The position numbers and the translations under genes are program-made. A DNA stretch of 64,000 bases. It comes from an uncultured Clostridium sp. (GTDB lineage: Bacteria; Bacillota; Clostridia; TANB77; CAG-508). This document shows positions 16,939 to 25,985 of this stretch, one piece after another; position 1 is the stretch's first letter; every line of letters starts with the position of its first letter. Under the pieces are notes generated by a model. That model searched no databases, was not told the origin of the DNA, and saw only the letters and a list, made by a program, of their open reading frames with translations. The stretch covers positions 186,001 to 250,000 of the forward strand of contig CANBHY010000001.1 in assembly GCA_947368535.1 (NCBI GenBank), in the 5' to 3' direction.

Positions 16939-16953
16939 TACTTTCACCTCCTA

Positions 16954-17832
16954 TTATTTGTGAGATAAATAAATACCAGCTACTTTATTAGCATAATATT
17001 CATTTAATCCATATAATCTGTATAGCCACTTGTAGTTATCTCCCTCTTGATCTTGTTCAGGAGTAAATATTTTCATTTTATTATGTTTTGTATATTGTAA
17101 TAATGCAGGTTTATGTATAATCATAAAGTTAATATCTTTAGAATTTACACCTTTTTTAAATCCACCTTTTCTTTCTCCATCTGCATCTTTACCACTTAAC
17201 AACTCAATTTCAGTTTGAAATCTTGATTGTGGAACTACTTTTATACTAGCAAATTTCTTTAATAATTCCTTTGATTTATAGTTATCCATATCTCTTACTA
17301 ATCCAAGTAATACAGATGTTATTCTTAAATGTCTATTTTCTTCTGGTACTTCATCATTTGTCATATCATCCCATGCTTTTGCAATTGCTTTATAGACTGC
17401 TTCTCCTGTTTCTAATGTTACTCCTTCTGTAACTTTTGAAATACCTGGTACAGCAGCATAAGTGGCATATCTTACAGCATCTACTTCTGGAATAACTTTA
17501 GTCCTTAAAAACTCTGCTGATAGATTTCCTAATATTACTCCTCCTGTTTCTTCGTTGTCTATTGTATCTGTTTTTAGTTTTCTTCCTCTTTCATAGTTGA
17601 ATTTCTTTGTCTCATTTGTTAATGAAACATCTCCATCTATATATCCACTATTTCTGTCATAATCTCCCAAACCATCCATTTCTAATACTGGAACAATTAT
17701 TTCATTTGCGTTTTTTCCAGCTTGTACTAAAGCACCATTCATATCAAAATCACTTGTAGTTGACTCCGCTTTATAAATTTTATCTAATAGTTCTGGTGCA
17801 TGTTTTTTAAATAATGCTATTGAATTTCCCAT
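16954..17832 (-). CDS. Major capsid protein
   Basis: 292 residues, beginning MGNSIALFKKHAPELLDKIY. It directly follows the scaffold gene and contains phrases typical of Firmicutes siphovirus capsids (EIIVPVLEMDGLGDYDRNSGY, VSLTNETKKFNYERGRKLK, ending ANKVAGIYLSHK). Subunits of this type adopt the HK97 fold and form the icosahedral head. No N-terminal delta domain is visible, in line with a separate scaffold. Confidence 0.85.
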   Translation of the reverse strand: MGNSIALFKKHAPELLDKIYKAESTTSDFDMNGALVQAGKNANEIIVPVLEMDGLGDYDRNSGYIDGDVSLTNETKKFNYERGRKLKTDTIDNEETGGVILGNLSAEFLRTKVIPEVDAVRYATYAAVPGISKVTEGVTLETGEAVYKAIAKAWDDMTNDEVPEENRHLRITSVLLGLVRDMDNYKSKELLKKFASIKVVPQSRFQTEIELLSGKDADGERKGGFKKGVNSKDINFMIIHKPALLQYTKHNKMKIFTPEQDQEGDNYKWLYRLYGLNEYYANKVAGIYLSHK

Positions 17833-17849
17833 ATTTTTTCTCCTTTTCT

Positions 17850-18428
17850 TTATTTTTCTTGTTTAATTCCCATGACTTCTTCTAATTCTTCTAAGTCGTC
17901 ACCTTTAGATGGTTCTTTATGTTCTCCACCTAAATTGATTTCACTATTATTAGATCCATCATCATTTTCTTCATCAAATAAAAAAGAATACTTTTCTTTG
18001 ACATCTTTGATTTGCTCATCAATACCAGATACTTTGTATTCTCCTTTATCGTCTTTTTCGTATTTAATTTTTTCTTTATCTAATTTACTACAAACTAGAT
18101 CAAAGTCTTTTGCTCCTTTTATAGAAGCTTTTAAAGCATTTGTTTTTTTGAACTCTTCAACTTCTTTAGAACCTTCTTCAAAACCTTCTTGCTTAGCTTG
18201 TTTTTTGATTTCTTCTATATCGACAGAACCTGCTTCTTTTATTTTTGTGTTTAATTCTTCGATTACTCCTTCTTTTACCTTTAAATCATTCTTCAAGCTC
18301 TCAGTCTTAGTTTTTTCAGCATTAACATCATTACCATTTTCAGTCATAATACTGTCAATAATATTTTTCTTAACATTATCCTCAATTTCTAAATCTTTGA
18401 ACAATCCTTCTAAAAAACTTCTTTTCAT
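17850..18428 (-). CDS. Capsid scaffolding protein (GP20 type)
   Basis: 192 residues, almost all charged and helical. MKRSFLEGLFKDLEIEDNVK is followed by a coiled coil (about residues 35-95), the motif ALKASIKGAKDFDLVCSKLD and an acidic tail (DEENDDGSNNSEINLGG). This is the plan of phage minor structural protein GP20, the scaffold for capsid assembly. It lies directly upstream of the major capsid gene. Confidence 0.85.
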   Translation of the reverse strand: MKRSFLEGLFKDLEIEDNVKKNIIDSIMTENGNDVNAEKTKTESLKNDLKVKEGVIEELNTKIKEAGSVDIEEIKKQAKQEGFEEGSKEVEEFKKTNALKASIKGAKDFDLVCSKLDKEKIKYEKDDKGEYKVSGIDEQIKDVKEKYSFLFDEENDDGSNNSEINLGGEHKEPSKGDDLEELEEVMGIKQEK

Positions 18429-18555
18429 AATATTTCTCCTCCTACGATTTTCTACGGGTTTTTCTTCCCATGAACTTGATAATATTTGCTATTTTTAACG
18501 TCGTATGCCCAACTACAGTTTCTTTATTGTCTAACTGAAAAAAGACAATAAAAAA

Positions 18556-18573
18556 AGAAGCTCGTCAGCTTCT
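18556..18573 (-). terminator. Internal terminator in the head operon
   Basis: On the minus strand AGAAGCT, GACG and AGCTTCT are followed by seven T's. It lies between the scaffold gene and the genes for portal-associated proteins, where partial termination could raise the ratio of one set over the other. Confidence 0.6.
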
Positions 18574-18603
18574 TGTATATATTTTATAAAATTGATAACT
18601 TAT

Positions 18604-18801
18604 TTATATTCCTAACATCATTACTAAACTTTCTAAGTGTGCTTTTTCGTGTAACATTGCTTTTTCTTCTGCTGTATATTTATCACTATTAAAAACATTT
18701 TGAATTTCATCATACAATTTTTTTAATACTTCATCTTCTTTTCCATCAGGACAATATATAGTTTGATATATCAAGCTATATATATAATCTTTGTTAGTCA
18801 T
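18604..18801 (-). CDS. Small phage head-region protein
   Basis: 65 residues, MTNKDYIYSLIYQTIYCPDG to ESLVMMLGI. Helical and acidic; overlaps the end of the minor capsid gene by 8 bases, so it is translated with it. No motif recognised. The segment TAEEKAMLHEKAHLESL could form one long amphipathic helix. Confidence 0.65.
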   Translation of the reverse strand: MTNKDYIYSLIYQTIYCPDGKEDEVLKKLYDEIQNVFNSDKYTAEEKAMLHEKAHLESLVMMLGI

Positions 18802-20494
18802 ACAATACCTCCATTAATTTATTTATTTCAATAGCTTCATCTATTGATTTGCCAACTAGATAATTTTGTATTTTATTTTCTAAAAATTCTAATCTATATG
18901 TAACTGGAATATTAAATAATTTTTGTGCAAATTTTAAATTATCTTTTTCAATTTGTATTTTTTCATTTATTTTTGTCAAATTTTCTACCCAATCGTCATA
19001 ATCAGATTTTACATCAATAATATTCTCTTTTTTAGATATTTCCTTTGCTAGCAATTCTACTGTTGTTTCTTCAATTTTTCTGTATTTCTTATATACCTCT
19101 TCATTATAATAGCTTATAGAATGTGCATGTAAATGTTCATGTAATATTGCATGTGGGGAAGTATAGTTTTCTACTTCTATATCACAACTCCATAATTTTG
19201 CAGTTATAAATCTATTACTTTCTATTATATTTCCACTCCACTTACTTATATTTTTAGTATATTTATTGGCTATTCTAGATGTACTTTTAGCAATTTCTTT
19301 AATTTCATTTTTCGAATATAATTGCTCCTTATTTTTAGTAATTTTTTTATAAAATTGGGGTATTTCTATTATACTGTGTTTTTCTTTATTTGTCACTACT
19401 TTCATTCTATTATAGTCTTTTTCAAGTCCTGTTTCTTTGCAGAATGCTGTATGTTTTTGTTGTAATTGTTTTAATCTGCTTCTTTCATTAGTTGCATCTA
19501 TCTCTGATTTTTCTAATATTTGTATAGTTCTTTTTTCTCTTCTTATTGCATTTTCAAGCTGCCTTTGTTTTTGAATAGCTTCGTAATATGGAATTTCTTT
19601 GCCTTTATATATTACTTTAGCATCTTTATATTCTTTCAATTCTGCTTTTGAATATATTGGCTCTGAAATACCTAATATAATACCAAAATAACTATGTCTA
19701 CAGTTATATTCTTTCCATAAGCCTTCAACATCTTTCCACAAGTCAACTACATATTTTTTACTATCTTCTTTTTTTACTGCATATTGTTTTCCTTGTGCTT
19801 CTGCATGCGTTGGCCTAGCCCCTATATGAGCTGTAACTTCATATCCATCACAACCAAGATAATCTTCAACATCTCGATTTATATTGTTGGCCGTTTCTTG
19901 GATGCCACTTAGTACATTTCTTCTAACTGCTGCTTCTAATTGTATGTTTCTTCCTAGTTTATCTTTTAAAGTAACACCTTTTTTAGCAAGTTCTTTAACT
20001 GCATCATTTATTGCTGATTGATAGTCGTAAGCTCCTGTTGTTACTTTTATATATGCCATATCGATTGCTTCTACATAAGCTTGTTTACTTTGAAATGCGA
20101 TTGTGTTTGTAAAATTTTTTAGAACTTTATTTGTTTGTTTTAGCCCTTGATTTAATATTTTATATTGCTTATCACTTAATTTAAAAGGCTTATTTCTGTA
20201 TTCATAAAGTTCTTTATATCCTTTTATATCCTCTTTTGCCATATTTAAATATAAATCTTTTACTGCTTTTTTAGTTTCTGCTGATAGCATTGATGTATTC
20301 TCTAAAGTTTCAAGAAATATGTCAGTTCCATTTGTTTCTTTTAAAATTTCTAATTGTTTTCTGCTCACTTCTGTAATTTCTTGTGTTTTTAGTAGTCTTT
20401 TTATTATATCTGTAGTTATATCGATATTTAATTTTTCATATATATTAACTACATCATTAAATTCTATTAAATTTAAATATTCAGGTGTTAACAA
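18794..20494 (-). CDS. Minor capsid protein 2 (MuF-like) fused to a zincin-like domain
   Basis: 566 residues. The first 310 match phage minor capsid protein 2 (Pfam PF06152): helical N-terminus, then AAVRRNVLSGIQETANN, AHIGARPTHAEAQGKQYAV and the closing YNCRHSYFG. After a coiled-coil linker (about 310-380) a further domain contains HAILHEHLHAHSISY near residue 455, an HExxH motif (HEHLH), followed by a Glu-rich helix (EETTVELLAKE). This is the signature of a zinc metallopeptidase. The zinc ligands and activity are inferred. Such capsid-borne enzyme domains are known in MuF proteins and may be delivered with the DNA. Confidence 0.8.
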   Translation of the reverse strand: MLTPEYLNLIEFNDVVNIYEKLNIDITTDIIKRLLKTQEITEVSRKQLEILKETNGTDIFLETLENTSMLSAETKKAVKDLYLNMAKEDIKGYKELYEYRNKPFKLSDKQYKILNQGLKQTNKVLKNFTNTIAFQSKQAYVEAIDMAYIKVTTGAYDYQSAINDAVKELAKKGVTLKDKLGRNIQLEAAVRRNVLSGIQETANNINRDVEDYLGCDGYEVTAHIGARPTHAEAQGKQYAVKKEDSKKYVVDLWKDVEGLWKEYNCRHSYFGIILGISEPIYSKAELKEYKDAKVIYKGKEIPYYEAIQKQRQLENAIRREKRTIQILEKSEIDATNERSRLKQLQQKHTAFCKETGLEKDYNRMKVVTNKEKHSIIEIPQFYKKITKNKEQLYSKNEIKEIAKSTSRIANKYTKNISKWSGNIIESNRFITAKLWSCDIEVENYTSPHAILHEHLHAHSISYYNEEVYKKYRKIEETTVELLAKEISKKENIIDVKSDYDDWVENLTKINEKIQIEKDNLKFAQKLFNIPVTYRLEFLENKIQNYLVGKSIDEAIEINKLMEVLYD

Positions 20495-20506
20495 TATTCA
20501 ACACCT

Positions 20507-21991
20507 CTATTCTTCGTCTATATTATCTATTTCTTCATCTGCTATTCTAGCTTTTGCTGTTGCTTCATCTTCTCCTAAGAATTTAACTCTATATTCCCAA
20601 GGCTTTCTAATTCCTTGTGCAATATCTTGTCTAAACTCTTTCTTTTCTGTTTCTGTATCTACTAAAAATCCATCTTTATCAGTAACAGATATTTCACATT
20701 CTTCAGTTACTTCTTCTTTAAATAATATTCTTCCTAATAGTAAAATGCCTTTGCAGATATTCTCTACAAAAGCATTTACATTGTTTCTATGTTTATTTGC
20801 ATTATCCATTAAATCTTGTCTATCACCTAAATATTGAGTAGCTGTAACTATTCCTTTGCTTCCATCAAATCTATAATAATCAGTTCCTAATCCACATTTA
20901 AAGCTAAGTGTATTTAAAGCAAACTGTATTCCTTTTACATCATCTTCTACTCTCAATTCAGGATTGTATTCAGTTACAGCAGGATTATCTTTAAAATTGC
21001 CCATTTCGTCGCCATATGTTACCCACTGCTGCCTCATTATATCATCTGGATAAATTTCTTTGTTTTCTTCTTTTATATTTCCCTTTTCATCTTTCACTTT
21101 AATTGTTTTTGTTTTAACAATCTTTTTATTATAAAATACTTTCTTTCCACCCAGATAAAAGTCCATTGCAAAATTATGATAAGTAATATCACAAACTTTT
21201 AATTGATCTAGTGCTGTTCCATAAATGCTAAATCCTAAACCATTTGTATTATTTTGACTATTATTTAATGGATTAGCTATTGCAGGTTTTAAAATACTAA
21301 ATAAAGGAATGTCAGAACTGATTGTATAATTTTCTGCTATTCCTGTTTTTTTAATTTCTTGGCCTTGCTCATTTAAATATGTATTAGTTATCTCATATGT
21401 ATCTTTTTCTAATTTCTTATCATATTTTAATTTATGTATTTCAATATAAAACTCTTTCTTATTCTCAGAATTATAATTTTCACTTACTATCGCTATATCA
21501 ATTATTTTTCCATGTTCGACTTTCAGTGGTATAATTTGATTAGCTCCTATGTATATAATATCTAATTTTGTTCTTACGTCTGCTATTAAGTTATAGTTTT
21601 TATCACAGTTAACATTTTTTATTCTTAATACTGCAGCTGCTGTCCCAGTGGCCATAGCTCTTTCTATTGTTGATGGCAATTCATCATAAAGTTTTATTTT
21701 TTTTATTTGATCTTCTAAATATTTATTATTTTTTTCTGTCATTTCTTTATTATCAGCAACACATTTTATTTCATCTCTTTCTGTAAAAAGAATGCTTGAC
21801 CAATCTTCTGTAATTTTTTTTGCCATTCCTAAAGAATACATTTCTCTTTCCATTCCAGTCTGATCATGATATTTATGAAATTCTACTTCATTTCTCCACC
21901 AATTTTCCCATAATTCAATCCAATTATAATAATTAGTTGAAATTGAATTATATCCCTTATTTTTTAAATATTTTAAAACTACATCATTCAT
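20507..21991 (-). CDS. Portal protein (SPP1 gp6-like)
   Basis: 494 residues, following the terminase gene with an 8-base overlap. MNDVVLKYLKNKGYNSI, WENWWRNEVEFHKYHDQTG and RREM-like YSLGMAKKITEDWSSILFTE lead into the portal core, and the C-terminal region contains VTATQYLGDRQDLMDNANKH, typical of SPP1-type portals. The subunits would form the dodecameric ring through which DNA is packaged. Confidence 0.85.
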   Translation of the reverse strand: MNDVVLKYLKNKGYNSISTNYYNWIELWENWWRNEVEFHKYHDQTGMEREMYSLGMAKKITEDWSSILFTERDEIKCVADNKEMTEKNNKYLEDQIKKIKLYDELPSTIERAMATGTAAAVLRIKNVNCDKNYNLIADVRTKLDIIYIGANQIIPLKVEHGKIIDIAIVSENYNSENKKEFYIEIHKLKYDKKLEKDTYEITNTYLNEQGQEIKKTGIAENYTISSDIPLFSILKPAIANPLNNSQNNTNGLGFSIYGTALDQLKVCDITYHNFAMDFYLGGKKVFYNKKIVKTKTIKVKDEKGNIKEENKEIYPDDIMRQQWVTYGDEMGNFKDNPAVTEYNPELRVEDDVKGIQFALNTLSFKCGLGTDYYRFDGSKGIVTATQYLGDRQDLMDNANKHRNNVNAFVENICKGILLLGRILFKEEVTEECEISVTDKDGFLVDTETEKKEFRQDIAQGIRKPWEYRVKFLGEDEATAKARIADEEIDNIDEE

Positions 21992-23255
21992 TATATGCTA
22001 CCTCTCTTAAACTATAAGATATTTCTTCAAACCAAAACTCAAAAGAATAATTAAAACTATCTAAACTATCTATATCTGATGTTTCTCCATCATCAATCCA
22101 TCTATCATCTTTAGCTTTTTCGTCATATAAAGCTGTTTGTAAAGCTTCTATAATTGTTTTAGTTTGATTATCAATAAAACTCATTTGCTCTAAATTTAAT
22201 AATCTGTTCCATAATTCAATTCTGTCTTTTATTGATATTTTCAGACTATCTTGAACTTGAATATTCAATCCATTTGCTATTAATTCTCCTTGTAAAGAAT
22301 TATTTAATACTTGCTCTGCACTATCTGCAAAAATAAAAGATACAGTTCCATACAAATCCTGTATCTCTTTTATAAAATTTATAATCCATCTAAAAACTTG
22401 TTTTGTGTTTGTTCCTGTAGCCTTCATTGTATCTGATTTTAGACATTGGATGCTTTTAAAACTTCTACTAATTTTAGTTGCTGTTATACTATGTTTTGAT
22501 TTATTGCCTCCCCAGTCAATACCAATACTAATAACAGAATTAAATTGTATCTCCTTTGCAATGTATCTTTTATAATCATTTGCAATTTGTTGAAATATTA
22601 GTCCTTCTGCATTACACCATTGACCTAATATATATCTATTATAATAAACTGTTCCTTGATATTCCTTGCATAAATCATCTACATATTTTTTAGGTAAAAA
22701 TGGATTATCAAAGATTGTATATTTTTGAACATATATATCTGCATCACTTTCTAAAAACTTTTTAAACCAATGATTTTTGCCTTGTGGATTTCCACTTCCT
22801 TCGCCTAAACTATATTCAAAACTTAATCTTGATTTTAATAGTTCAAATACCTCTTTGTTAATATCTACAACTTCATCTATATAAAGATATTTTACTCTTG
22901 GTCCTCTGAATTTTCTAACCATTCCAATATTTTCTGCACCAATACAATAAACTTTTTCTCCAAACATTGTTGCTGTATTATCACTACTTATATCGCTTAC
23001 TAAATCTCCCCAAAGCTCTTGAAGAGGCTCTATAACATTTCTTTGTATAGTTCCTTTTGAAACACCTACTATAAAAATAAGTCCTGGCTTACCTATTCTT
23101 TCTATTATTCTATCTGGTATTAAAAATAAAGTATCTAAATGCGTTTTTCCACATTGAGTTGCTCCGATTTTAAAATTCCATCTATGAGTGGCATTTCTTA
23201 CATATTCTGCTTGTTTAGTGCTAAGCTCAATAGTTTTAGTCGGTGTTAGCGTCAT
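21984..23255 (-). CDS. Terminase large subunit
   Basis: 423 residues. The N-terminal ATPase has a Walker A-like GATQCGKTH near residue 31 and the acidic YLYIDEVVD near 126. The C-terminal nuclease has acidic residues in IGIDWGGNKSKH near 243, FIFADSAEQ near 300 and DSLDSFNYSFEFW near 400. This is the motor and endonuclease for DNA packaging. It overlaps the small subunit gene by 20 bases. Confidence 0.93.
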   Translation of the reverse strand: MTLTPTKTIELSTKQAEYVRNATHRWNFKIGATQCGKTHLDTLFLIPDRIIERIGKPGLIFIVGVSKGTIQRNVIEPLQELWGDLVSDISSDNTATMFGEKVYCIGAENIGMVRKFRGPRVKYLYIDEVVDINKEVFELLKSRLSFEYSLGEGSGNPQGKNHWFKKFLESDADIYVQKYTIFDNPFLPKKYVDDLCKEYQGTVYYNRYILGQWCNAEGLIFQQIANDYKRYIAKEIQFNSVISIGIDWGGNKSKHSITATKISRSFKSIQCLKSDTMKATGTNTKQVFRWIINFIKEIQDLYGTVSFIFADSAEQVLNNSLQGELIANGLNIQVQDSLKISIKDRIELWNRLLNLEQMSFIDNQTKTIIEALQTALYDEKAKDDRWIDDGETSDIDSLDSFNYSFEFWFEEISYSLREVAYNE

Positions 23256-23658
23256 TTTTTGCCACCTCTCTTATCTTTACAAGAACTTCTTTTACTGAAT
23301 TTAAATCTGTTTGATTTTCCTTATTATCTTTAGTTATATCTCGTATTTCTTTAATTGCTTGAACTTGTTGTCTATTGTTACTATTTATTGCAGTTTGCCA
23401 TAAAGCAATATTCATTGCCATTTGATTATCTATTTGATCTTTATCAATACCAAGAAATTCTAAAGTGTCAACTACAGCATTTCCTTTACTGTCTGTAAGA
23501 TTAAATGGTAATGATAATAATAATTCCATTTGCTCTTTCATTGCTTTTCTTTGACGTCTTACTTCTCCAGATTTTATTCCACCTTTCCTACCATTTTTCT
23601 TGGCTTCTTCTCGGTTTTGATCACTAGTAAAAGGTATTAAATTTTGTTCATTTGCCAC
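23236..23658 (-). CDS. Terminase small subunit-like protein
   Basis: 140 residues from a GTG at 23658 with GAGGTGA upstream. The motif RKGGIKSGEVRRQRKAMKEQ near residues 24-43, followed by a helical region and QVQAIKEIRDIT, is common in small terminase subunits and related DNA-binding phage proteins. Its position directly before the large subunit supports the call. Confidence 0.75.
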   Translation of the reverse strand: MANEQNLIPFTSDQNREEAKKNGRKGGIKSGEVRRQRKAMKEQMELLLSLPFNLTDSKGNAVVDTLEFLGIDKDQIDNQMAMNIALWQTAINSNNRQQVQAIKEIRDITKDNKENQTDLNSVKEVLVKIREVAKNDANTD

Positions 23659-23663
23659 TCACC

Positions 23664-23756
23664 TCACCTCGTATTTTGCTTATATTCTTCTTTAAAACAA
23701 CTTTCTTCGTATCTACAGTTATCACAAGTTCTTTTCATACATTCTTTATAGTTCAT
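23664..23756 (-). CDS. 30-residue four-cysteine peptide
   Basis: MNYKECMKRTCDNCRYEE continues to QNTR. Four cysteines (C6, C11, C14, C20) could bind one zinc ion. It has an AAGGTGATT ribosome binding site and ends five bases before the terminase small subunit start. Small zinc-knuckle peptides are frequent in this slot; function unknown. Confidence 0.55.
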   Translation of the reverse strand: MNYKECMKRTCDNCRYEESCFKEEYKQNTR

Positions 23757-23774
23757 ATAATCACCTTAAAACTA

Positions 23775-23806
23775 AAATAGCAAAGCTCTTTCAAGCTCTG
23801 CTATTT
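23775..23806 (-). terminator. Terminator between early and late genes
   Basis: AAATAGC...AGCT pairs with AGCT...GCTATTT, with T-rich sequence on both sides. It lies just downstream of the RinA/ArpU-like gene and may be the point where late transcription starts separately. Confidence 0.6.
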
Positions 23807-23880
23807 CTTTTATTTAATTTTCACTATACTTATAATAACATATTTTTTCGTTTCTATTTCCGTACTTTTTTCGTACCTTT

Positions 23881-24291
23881 TTAAATTTGTCCATACTCAA
23901 TAGCTGTATAATATATCGTTTTATTTCTTACATGATAATATGTGTCTTTGCTTATATTTTCGTGCATTTGAGCAAATATTTGAGTATGCCCTTTAAAGAA
24001 AATTGATTTTGCAATTTCTTGTTCTTCAGGTATTAGTCTATTTAAGGCTTTATCTATTTGTTTTATTTTCTTTTCTGCAATTAATATTGATCTAGTATCT
24101 ACTAGTTTAGTAGCTTTTTGTTCAGTCGGATTTGATGTTTGATTTCCTCTAGGTTGTCCATCATTTTCTATGCTATTATAGTATATATCTTCTTTTAGTT
24201 CTTTAATTAAATTCTGGTTATCAATATAGTTGTAAAGTTCTTTTTCTATGTATTCTTTTATGTGCTGTGGAACTTTATATTTTTTTCGCAC
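23881..24291 (-). CDS. RinA/ArpU-like late transcription regulator
   Basis: 136 residues from a GTG at 24291 preceded by AAGGAGGTACAAAAGA. The C-terminal part (IKQIDKALNRLIPEEQEIAKSIFF then ISKDTYYHVRNKTIYYTA) resembles sigma region 4-like proteins of the ArpU/RinA families that switch on phage late genes. Its place directly before terminase fits. The N-terminal half has a charged segment mentioning many Asn and Gln residues. Confidence 0.65.
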   Translation of the reverse strand: MRKKYKVPQHIKEYIEKELYNYIDNQNLIKELKEDIYYNSIENDGQPRGNQTSNPTEQKATKLVDTRSILIAEKKIKQIDKALNRLIPEEQEIAKSIFFKGHTQIFAQMHENISKDTYYHVRNKTIYYTAIEYGQI

Positions 24292-24497
24292 TCTTTTGTA
24301 CCTCCTTCTAATTTTTTACAATGATCAAAACAATATAAATGTTTATAATTATCTTTTTCTTTTATTACTGTTTCATTTTCTTTTAGTCTATTTGTTACAT
24401 TTTCTATTGCAGTTAAAAATTTAAACCTATTCCAACTTACATTTTTTCTATCTTGTTTATCTAAATATTCTTCTAATATCTTTATATCTTCTTCCAT
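24258..24497 (-). CDS. Small early phage protein
   Basis: 79 residues, MEEDIKILEEYLDKQDRKN to KNIKFHST. Helical with a Cys-containing C-terminal half (YCFDHCKKLEGGTKECEKN). Overlaps the neighbouring genes on both sides, so it is part of the operon. Not recognised. Confidence 0.6.
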   Translation of the reverse strand: MEEDIKILEEYLDKQDRKNVSWNRFKFLTAIENVTNRLKENETVIKEKDNYKHLYCFDHCKKLEGGTKECEKNIKFHST

Positions 24498-25000
24498 TAT
24501 TTCTCCACATTTTCTATTCTATTAATATTGGGGTATAAACTCATAAATCCATTTCTTATTCCTGACGTTTCTACTTTATAAGTTTTTCCTATCTCTAATT
24601 GATTGTATAAATCTGTACTGTTCCATTTTCCTTTAAAGGCTAAATCTGTAACTTGATATGTATTTCCATCTGTATCTACTACTAAATACTTATCTTCTTC
24701 ACTACCACTTCTTTTTATATATTTATCTTTTACTGTTATTTCTAGATTTTTTACATTTCCATATGTAATCTTATAATCCCATATAAATATCCCCATTATC
24801 GATCCTATTATTATTGCTCCTGCAATTACACAAAATAATATTTCTCCAAATCCTTTTTCATTTTTCATTTTTTTACTTCTCCATTCCTTTATTTTATCTA
24901 CTATAGCTGCAATCACTAGTATCGTAAATGAAGTTATTCCTACTGCAACTAATATCTGCATTACTATAAATATGTTCGCTATTATTATTAATCGTTCCAC
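24497..25000 (-). CDS. Membrane protein of DUF1523 type
   Basis: 167 residues with a GTG start at 25000, preferred over a TTG at 25009 that is too close to AAAGG. Two hydrophobic segments (about 2-30 and 50-75) precede an extracytoplasmic domain with DKYLVVDTDGNTYQVTD, TDLYNQLEIGKTYKVETSG and FMSLYPNI. This pattern matches phage and chromosomal DUF1523-like proteins of unknown function. The start could also lie at an internal ATG (MKNEKGFG). Confidence 0.6.
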   Translation of the reverse strand: MERLIIIANIFIVMQILVAVGITSFTILVIAAIVDKIKEWRSKKMKNEKGFGEILFCVIAGAIIIGSIMGIFIWDYKITYGNVKNLEITVKDKYIKRSGSEEDKYLVVDTDGNTYQVTDLAFKGKWNSTDLYNQLEIGKTYKVETSGIRNGFMSLYPNINRIENVEK

Positions 25001-25107
25001 TATCTTCAATCCTTTCTATCTCTCTGTTATAAATAACAGTTCTTTCATTTTTCATATAGTCTGTAATCATTATGTATTGGTCATATATTGAAAATGTTTA
25101 AACACAA

Positions 25108-25533
25108 CTAAGTTGTATATTTTTTCTCTTTTAAATAATTTATTAAATCCCATTCTGGCCAACCTTCTTTTTTTATATTTTTTATATTACTATTTAAAAG
25201 TTTTATTACTGCGTCAACATCTATCATTCGTACATCTTTACCTTCAAAACAAATAAGAAGATATGCGTTGCACCCTGCATTTTTACATTGCTTTAAAAAA
25301 TTTATTTGATTTATGTCTTTTTTTACTATCTTATATGTATCTGTCTGTGCCTGCTTTGCATCAAACATATCATGTCTTCCTGGTACTAAAATTTCATAAT
25401 CAAACTTTTCTCCTTCAATATAAGTTCCATCTATAAGCCTTTTAGCATAATTTTTATGCCCATGAAAGCCTAATTTTTCCACATACTCAATAACTTTTTC
25501 AATTTGCTTTTCAAACTCTCTCCCTTTTTGCAT
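25108..25533 (-). CDS. RecU-like Holliday junction resolvase
   Basis: 141 residues. GREFEKQIEKVIEY near the start, KFDYEILVPGRHDMFDAKQA near residues 43-62 (an acidic cluster and D-x-K, the metal site of this nuclease fold) and INQINFLKQCKNAGCNAYLL match the RecU resolvase family. It would cut branched recombination intermediates during phage DNA replication. Its first 64 bases overlap the macro-domain gene in another frame. Confidence 0.75.
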   Translation of the reverse strand: MQKGREFEKQIEKVIEYVEKLGFHGHKNYAKRLIDGTYIEGEKFDYEILVPGRHDMFDAKQAQTDTYKIVKKDINQINFLKQCKNAGCNAYLLICFEGKDVRMIDVDAVIKLLNSNIKNIKKEGWPEWDLINYLKEKKYTT

Positions 25534-25985
25534 TTTTTATCCTCCAATATATACAAAGTAACTTCGCTTCCTCTAAATTCTTCTATAATAATGTTCATGA
25601 TTTTATTCCAATCTCCGTTAGCAATTCCACAACCTATTCCATATGGCATAGCTACTTTTAATTTAAACTTTTGAGCTATATATCTAACTTCTCTTATACA
25701 GTGTCTAAACATTTCATAATCAGTTTTAAAATCTGGAGTTTGTGAAAAAATATTAAATATTAATTTATGATCTGTTTTAGTTGTAAATGTTAAAACATGT
25801 CCTTTTAATAAATCATAATCATTCTTATACTTCTTACAATGATTAGCATAGAACTTTTCCAGTCCAGGATATTTGAGAGAGAGTTGTCTAGCAACTCCTC
25901 CTCCCATAACTCCTTGAACATTTACTTGATGTACTATAATATCTGTTCTAGCTTTTAAGAGATTTCCTTTTTTTACTTTAACCAT
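25470..25985 (-). CDS. Macro-domain protein (ADP-ribose binding)
   Basis: 171 residues. The macro fold is shown by VKVKKGNLLKARTDIIVHQV, the loop VQGVMGGGVARQ near residue 24 and MPYGIGCGIANGDWNKI near residue 115. These proteins bind ADP-ribose and some remove it from proteins or nucleic acids; the arrangement of motifs is closest to TARG1-type enzymes. In a phage, removing host ADP-ribosylation or recycling NAD-derived products is possible. The C-terminus is Lys-rich (ESLKSKLKKLLSMWKN). Confidence 0.85.
   Translation of the reverse strand: MVKVKKGNLLKARTDIIVHQVNVQGVMGGGVARQLSLKYPGLEKFYANHCKKYKNDYDLLKGHVLTFTTKTDHKLIFNIFSQTPDFKTDYEMFRHCIREVRYIAQKFKLKVAMPYGIGCGIANGDWNKIMNIIIEEFRGSEVTLYILEDKKCKKGESLKSKLKKLLSMWKN

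Noticed and set aside
18430..18550. Open stretch upstream of the scaffold gene reading QLDNKETVVGHTTLKIANII
   Set aside because: No ATG, GTG or TTG with a ribosome binding site is available before it; it may be a remnant or leader, so no gene is claimed.
25010..25100. Frame starting MITDYMKNERTVIYN upstream of the DUF1523-like gene
   Set aside because: No ribosome binding site and it runs through the coding region of the next gene in another frame.
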